Below, one piece after another: positions 60,257 through 64,000 of a DNA stretch of 64,000 nucleotides. Numbering within the stretch: the first letter of the stretch is position 1; each line of letters opens with the position of its first letter. This DNA comes from Lewinellaceae bacterium (lineage in GTDB: Bacteria > Bacteroidota > Bacteroidia > Chitinophagales > Saprospiraceae). The notes under the pieces are model-generated. The model did no database searches, was not told the DNA's origin, and was given only the letters and a program-made list of their open reading frames with translations. The stretch lies in the NCBI GenBank assembly GCA_020636435.1, contig JACJXX010000002.1, positions 1,178,001 through 1,242,000 on the forward strand, in the 5' to 3' direction. A program made the position numbers and the translations under genes.

Positions 60257-60772
60257 ATGGAACCCAATACCAGCCAGCACAGCAACGGAGCCCCCCAATT
60301 CATCATCGTCTATCAACCGGCAGCCGGGAACAGCCGGAGAGATGAAAACCAACACGGCGGCCAGCCGGCAGCAGCAAGAATCCCGGCAACGCCTCCCCCC
60401 TCCTTCCTCACCGAAGTGCTCGCGCTGATGGAAACCAACCTGAACAACCCCCGCTTCACAGTGGAGCGTTTATCTCAAAAAATGGGCATGAGTTATTCCA
60501 GCCTCAACCGGAAACTCGGGCGGTATACCGGGCAGGGCGCTGTGCAAATCCTGCGCAACATGCGCCTGCAACGGGCCAAGGCCTTGCTCTGGCTGGGAGG
60601 GTTGAGCATATCGGAAGTAGCTTACGAAACGGGGTTCACCTCGCCGGCCTACTTCAGCCGCGTCTTTTCGCGGGAAATGGGCTTCCCGCCTTCTGAATAT
60701 CAAGGTATCGGCCTGGCTAAACCTGAAAAAAGAACAACGATGATCGGTTATTCGGAGGTTTTACCTGGCTGA
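60257..60772 (+). CDS. AraC-type helix-turn-helix regulator
   Basis: 171 residues. A flexible, Pro/Ala-rich N-terminal ~50 residues with no ligand or receiver domain is followed by the two-HTH AraC domain (55-155): FTVERLSQKMGMSYSSLNRK, LQRAKALLWLGGLSISEVAY, GFTSPAYFSRVFSREMGFPP. The final positions match the family consensus (YFSRxFxxxxGxxPSEY). A standalone DNA-binding protein, probably controlled by expression level or a partner. A terminator follows at 60872. The target is unknown. Confidence 0.9.
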   Translation: MEPNTSQHSNGAPQFIIVYQPAAGNSRRDENQHGGQPAAARIPATPPPSFLTEVLALMETNLNNPRFTVERLSQKMGMSYSSLNRKLGRYTGQGAVQILRNMRLQRAKALLWLGGLSISEVAYETGFTSPAYFSRVFSREMGFPPSEYQGIGLAKPEKRTTMIGYSEVLPG

Positions 60773-60871
60773 ACAGGCCGGCAAATGGCTGTTCAGCGGT
60801 GCCGCCTGGCCTGCAGATTCTATGAGCACTAAAGATTTGGGAGTATTTTTTTTTAACGGGTAACTTTAGAG

Positions 60872-60900
60872 AAGGGCGTCCATTTTGGGCGCTCTTTTTT
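60872..60900 (+). terminator. Intrinsic terminator after the AraC-type gene
   Basis: AAGGGCGTCC pairs with GGGCGCTCTT over ten positions including two wobble pairs, 5-nt loop, then a T-run. About 100 bp past the gene stop. Confidence 0.6.
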
Positions 60901-61068
60901 CTTTTGTAGTTATTCAGCATGAGGCATGAAATACACCTGGCGCACGACGAACAACCGGCAACTATCAGCGTACAACCGTGCAGGAAGTTCGGCTTCCGGA
61001 CTTTCCGAAGCGAGTTTGATGAACTTTCGCCTGCTCCGCTGGTTTCTCCTGGCGTAACCTTCGATAGA

Positions 61069-61845
61069 ATGACAAAGCTACTCCTCCTGCACGGCAATGG
61101 CGGCGCAAGCGCCCGTTTCCAGCCTTTCCTCGAACTGCTCGGCAAGGAAGAGGCAGGGCGCCTTACAGCGCTGGTTCCGAAGTTGCCGGGCTTTGAGGGG
61201 CGCCCATTGCCGGGAGGGAATGCCAACTGGTTGCCTTTTATCAATGCCTTGCAACGTTTGGTAGAACAGGAGGGGAAAGATGAGGAATGGGTGCTTTACG
61301 GACACGGCATCGGCGGAAGCCTCCTCCTGGAGTGGGCCAGCCGCGGCTGGCCTCTGGCGAACGGCAGCCGGCTGGCGCCCCGCAGGGTCATCCTTCACGG
61401 ATGTATTGGCGCTTCCCTCGAACACCGCTTTTTTCCCAAATTGATGCAGCCCCTAGCCGTGCGCCGGATCCTGCAATGGCTGATCGCCTGGCCGGCGCTG
61501 CAACCCATCTGGGAACGCCGCCTTTTCCTGTATCCGGAAAGGATTCCAGCCCACCTTCGGCAACAGTTCTTCCGCGATTATAAAACCTGCGCCGCCTTTT
61601 CTTTGTTTTTTGATTTAATTGCCCCGGATTGGTACCGTTCTGTACAGCAACGATTGCAGGGCGAGAACTTTTACTTTATCTGGGGGGATAAAGAACGGGT
61701 GGTGGCCTCCCGCTTTCTGAAGTACTGGCAAAAAGATTTCCCCCATTCCACCTTCGACATCGTGCCCGGCTGGGATCATTTCCCCATGCTGGATCAGCCG
61801 GAGGAATTTTTCGAGAAAATCACAGCCCTTTGCAAGCCATACTAG
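61069..61845 (+). CDS. Alpha/beta-hydrolase-fold protein without the nucleophile Ser
   Basis: 258 residues from ATG at 61069 (MTKLLLLHGNGG). An upstream in-frame ATG at 60919 would add 50 residues without similarity to the fold. The oxyanion strand is LLLLHGNGG, and the nucleophile elbow reads YGHGIGGS: Gly80 (codon GGC) replaces the usual Ser of GxSxG. The acid and base positions look present (IWGDKERVV, GWDHFPMLDQPEEF). Without the nucleophile, normal esterase chemistry is unlikely, so a binding role or a cofactor-free lyase-like reaction is possible. It precedes the PEP enzyme by 100 bp on the same strand. Confidence 0.8.
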   Translation: MTKLLLLHGNGGASARFQPFLELLGKEEAGRLTALVPKLPGFEGRPLPGGNANWLPFINALQRLVEQEGKDEEWVLYGHGIGGSLLLEWASRGWPLANGSRLAPRRVILHGCIGASLEHRFFPKLMQPLAVRRILQWLIAWPALQPIWERRLFLYPERIPAHLRQQFFRDYKTCAAFSLFFDLIAPDWYRSVQQRLQGENFYFIWGDKERVVASRFLKYWQKDFPHSTFDIVPGWDHFPMLDQPEEFFEKITALCKPY

Positions 61846-61862
61846 AGAGGGATAGTTTAAAT

Positions 61863-61924
61863 GCCACGAAGGCTCAAATGCTCTAAATTTTCGTGAGTTT
61901 TTTGTGCTTTGGTGTTTTCGTGGC
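61863..61924. repeat. GCCACGAA inverted repeat
   Basis: GCCACGAA (61863-61870) and TTCGTGGC (61917-61924) enclose 46 bp of AT-rich DNA. This word is a common intergenic repeat in Bacteroidota, from memory; a lone half also occurs at 28071. Confidence 0.5.
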
Positions 61925-61945
61925 GGGAAAAAATCCAGAACAGCA

Positions 61946-64000
61946 ATGAGCAAACTGCAACAACTGGAACAGATACGGCAATGGCGCCTCCCTACCCCGC
62001 GCTTTTCCGGCGTGCGGTATGAGGATTTTCAGCAAGGCGCCTTCGAGATCGGCAAGCTGCGCTTTCCGGTAGCCGTGCGTTCTTCCTACGCCCTGGAGGA
62101 TGGGGATCAGCAGAGCTATGCCGGGCAGTTTGCCACCGTGCTTTCGGTTGAAGAAGGACAGCTGGAAGAAGCACTGGAAAAGGTTTTCGCCAGCTATCCC
62201 GTGCCCGAGGGTAGCGAAGCCATCGTCCAGGAAATGGTATACCCGGAATACAGCGGGGTGCTGTTCGCCTTTCGGGAGGGAGCCTGGAAGCTGGAACTGA
62301 TCGAAGGGCTGGGAGAAGGCCTGGTCGGCGGGCAGAAACAACCGGAAACCATCCTGCTTCCCAAATTCAACCGCGCCGACGCCTGGGCATCCGCCTTCTA
62401 CTCCTTCTGGCCAGGTTTTCCCGGCAAAAGCAAAAGCCTCAACCGGGCCCTGATCTGGCTTTCGTACCACACGCAGGCGCTGCTCTGCCGCATGGATGCC
62501 GAACACGGGCTGGATATAGAGTTCTGCGTCTCCCAGGGGCGCCTGCTCCTGCTGCAGGCCCGCCCGATCACTACGCCCGAAGAGGCCGAAGAGGCGCTGA
62601 CCTCCGCCAACCACAAAGAAATATTGCCTCCGCAACCCTCGCCGTTTATGACCGCCATCATCAGCAAGGCGGGTTATCGGCTGTTCGAGTACTACCGGGA
62701 GCTGGACCCCTCCCTGCCCCGCCGGGCCTTCATCCGGGAAGCAGCAGGCATGCCCTGGATCAACCTCTCTGCCCTGCTCGATATGATGGTGCACTGGGGC
62801 CTGCCCACTCAAATGGTGGCCCGCTCGGTAGGCGCTGAGGATTTCTACCAGGTAGGCATTCGCCCCTACCGGATGTTGGCCAAAGCGCCGGTATTCTTCA
62901 AAGCGCTCCACCAGCAGATGAACGCAAAAAGCCATGTGGAGGACTGGCTGGAGAACATTCGCGGCCGTTTCGCCTGGCGGCGCCAACACCGGGAGTTGCT
63001 CTGGGAAAACAAAAAAGGCGCCGCCTTTAAGGAATGGCAATCGGATTTCGAAAACCTCTACGTAGAGCTGGTCTCGAATATGCAGTTGTTGACCGGCGCA
63101 ATGTCCGGCCCGCTCGCCTTGCTCGACAAACTGGGGCTGCTGGCCAGATTGTCGGCTGCTATGGAGGAAAAAAGCGCCAGTACCGATTACCTCAAAGCAT
63201 TCACCCGGCTGCAGTACAGCATGATCGACCGGGAGGATTTTCTCGAACAGTTCGGCCATCGGGGGTTTTACGAGTCCGACATCGGGCAGAAGCGCTTTTT
63301 TGAATACTCGGAAGCCGACTGGAGGCAGTTGCTCGGCGACCAGTCTATCGCCGAGCCGGAGTTTAAACAGCAGAAGAATGGAAATGCCCTGTGGGCCAAC
63401 CTGCTCGCCCCGGCTATTCGCCTGGCCCACAGCCGGGAATGGCTGCGCAACGAAACGATGAAGTTGTTCTGGCATTTTCGCAAGGAGTTGCTGGAGCAAA
63501 CCGATCTCCCATTTTGGGAACACCGCCCCGAGGCGCTGCTGGCGTACTTCAAGGGAAAACAAACCAAAGATTCGCTGCCCAGGCCCGCCCGCACCGCTCC
63601 CTCCGGATGGGATATGGACACCTTCCTCTCTAACCGCCACGGCCGCCGCCTGCCGCTCAGCTTGCTTGCCAATGTCTCCGAAAATCGCAACGGGCAAAAA
63701 TCGGGGATCGGCATCTACCCCGGCAAGGTGGAAGGCTACGTCTGGCGCGTACAATCCGCCAGCCTGGATAACCTGCACCCCCCCGATTTGGAACCCGTCA
63801 TCCTGGTCGCCGATGCGCTCGACCCCGGATGGGTGCCTTACTTCTCCCGGGTGAAGGGCGTCATTTCCTATGTCGGCGGATTGCTTTCGCATGCCTCCAT
63901 CATCCTTCGGGAATCGCACATCCCTGCCATTACCCAACTGCCGGCCCATATCGAGCTCAACGACGGGGATTGGATTGAGATGGATGGGCGGACCGGGGAG
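61946..64000 (+). CDS. PEP-utilising enzyme with pyruvate-phosphate-dikinase-type ATP domain, 3' end missing
   Basis: 685 residues visible from ATG at 61946, open to the window edge. The N-terminal ~190 residues are a PPDK_N-type ATP-grasp domain (VAVRSSYALEDGDQQSYAGQ, VQEMVYPEYSGVLFA, LLLLQARPITTP). A helical middle part follows, then the swivelling phosphohistidine domain with the catalytic His in VGGLLSHASIILRESHIPAI. The order ATP domain, middle, His domain matches rifampin phosphotransferase-like and PEP-synthase-like proteins that phosphorylate small molecules through His. The C-terminal PEP-barrel is either absent or beyond the window. A long frame on the opposite strand is a shadow. 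Substrate unknown. Confidence 0.85.
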   Translation, partial: MSKLQQLEQIRQWRLPTPRFSGVRYEDFQQGAFEIGKLRFPVAVRSSYALEDGDQQSYAGQFATVLSVEEGQLEEALEKVFASYPVPEGSEAIVQEMVYPEYSGVLFAFREGAWKLELIEGLGEGLVGGQKQPETILLPKFNRADAWASAFYSFWPGFPGKSKSLNRALIWLSYHTQALLCRMDAEHGLDIEFCVSQGRLLLLQARPITTPEEAEEALTSANHKEILPPQPSPFMTAIISKAGYRLFEYYRELDPSLPRRAFIREAAGMPWINLSALLDMMVHWGLPTQMVARSVGAEDFYQVGIRPYRMLAKAPVFFKALHQQMNAKSHVEDWLENIRGRFAWRRQHRELLWENKKGAAFKEWQSDFENLYVELVSNMQLLTGAMSGPLALLDKLGLLARLSAAMEEKSASTDYLKAFTRLQYSMIDREDFLEQFGHRGFYESDIGQKRFFEYSEADWRQLLGDQSIAEPEFKQQKNGNALWANLLAPAIRLAHSREWLRNETMKLFWHFRKELLEQTDLPFWEHRPEALLAYFKGKQTKDSLPRPARTAPSGWDMDTFLSNRHGRRLPLSLLANVSENRNGQKSGIGIYPGKVEGYVWRVQSASLDNLHPPDLEPVILVADALDPGWVPYFSRVKGVISYVGGLLSHASIILRESHIPAITQLPAHIELNDGDWIEMDGRTGE

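Noticed and set aside
61883..63949. 688-codon open frame on the minus strand
   Set aside because: It lies fully antisense to the PEP-utilising gene, whose motifs are clear, and its translation is low-complexity with no domain. A GC-driven shadow.

Overview
The window reads as chromosome of a Gram-negative member of the Bacteroidota with unusually high GC, most likely the Saprospirales/Lewinella-Phaeodactylibacter side. The evidence is a type IX secretion sorting tail (57.5-58.4 kb), LytS/LytTR two-component genes with a TPR-bearing kinase, a NUDIX-type regulator, KdsA, MacB-type transporters, SusD-free generalist gene content, and promoters of the Bacteroidota form TTG-N20-TAnnTTTG (clearest ahead of the HU gene at 19491). 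No rRNA, tRNA, CRISPR array or complete insertion sequence was seen.

Layout. 0-4.2 kb: MscS channel translationally coupled to a P-loop ATPase whose Walker A lysine is Met, then a helical protein of unknown role. 4.2-14.8 kb: pyruvate-kinase-like enzyme, (p)ppGpp-hydrolase-like HD protein, MATE pump, an ABC-2 export pair, lipid kinase, membrane Ser/Thr kinase. 14.9-21.3 kb: three DnaA-box-like sites, dnaB carrying two inteins, rluB-like gene, HU, and a transsulfuration gene behind a folded leader with a terminator. 21.3-25.3 kb: small membrane protein, DUF2071 protein, pbpC. 25.3-29.0 kb: three tandem 181-bp hairpin units, a cytoplasmic TPR histidine kinase, an overlooked 47-codon double-glycine peptide gene, and a LytTR response regulator, all three genes on the minus strand. 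29.5-34.4 kb: K+ channel, an 800-bp island of repeats including a 189-bp MITE, and a 1016-residue STAND NTPase. 34.4-46.9 kb: DoxX, FAD enzyme, two paralogous secreted proteins, kdsA, outer-membrane protein, metallophosphoesterase, comEC/comEA-like pair, NUDIX regulator, lipoprotein. 47.3-52.1 kb: MacAB-like operon with two permeases. 52.4-64 kb: foreign-looking ATPase, polysaccharide synthase with TPR-barrel, two secreted proteins, AraC-type regulator, a hydrolase lacking its nucleophile, and a PEP-utilising enzyme cut by the window end.

The best candidate for something undescribed is the peptide/kinase/regulator locus at 25.8-29.0 kb. A GG-leader peptide lies between a LytTR regulator and a LytS-type kinase whose sensor is a soluble TPR array, and a strong intrinsic terminator ends about 10 bp before the kinase start, so kinase expression may depend on read-through from the peptide transcript. 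This looks like a peptide-signalling circuit, with the TPR array as a possible internal peptide receptor; the function is inferred. Other notable points are the doubly interrupted dnaB, the structured leader before the transsulfuration gene, the tandem hairpin units, and several enzyme-like proteins missing a catalytic residue (ATPase at 1.5 kb, hydrolase at 61 kb, peptidase-like protein at 58.5 kb).

Intergenic DNA is rich in short tandem repeats (the GTACACC family, 8-bp and 16-bp units) and dispersed pairs (397/35019, 30972/55851), which suggests an actively rearranging genome.
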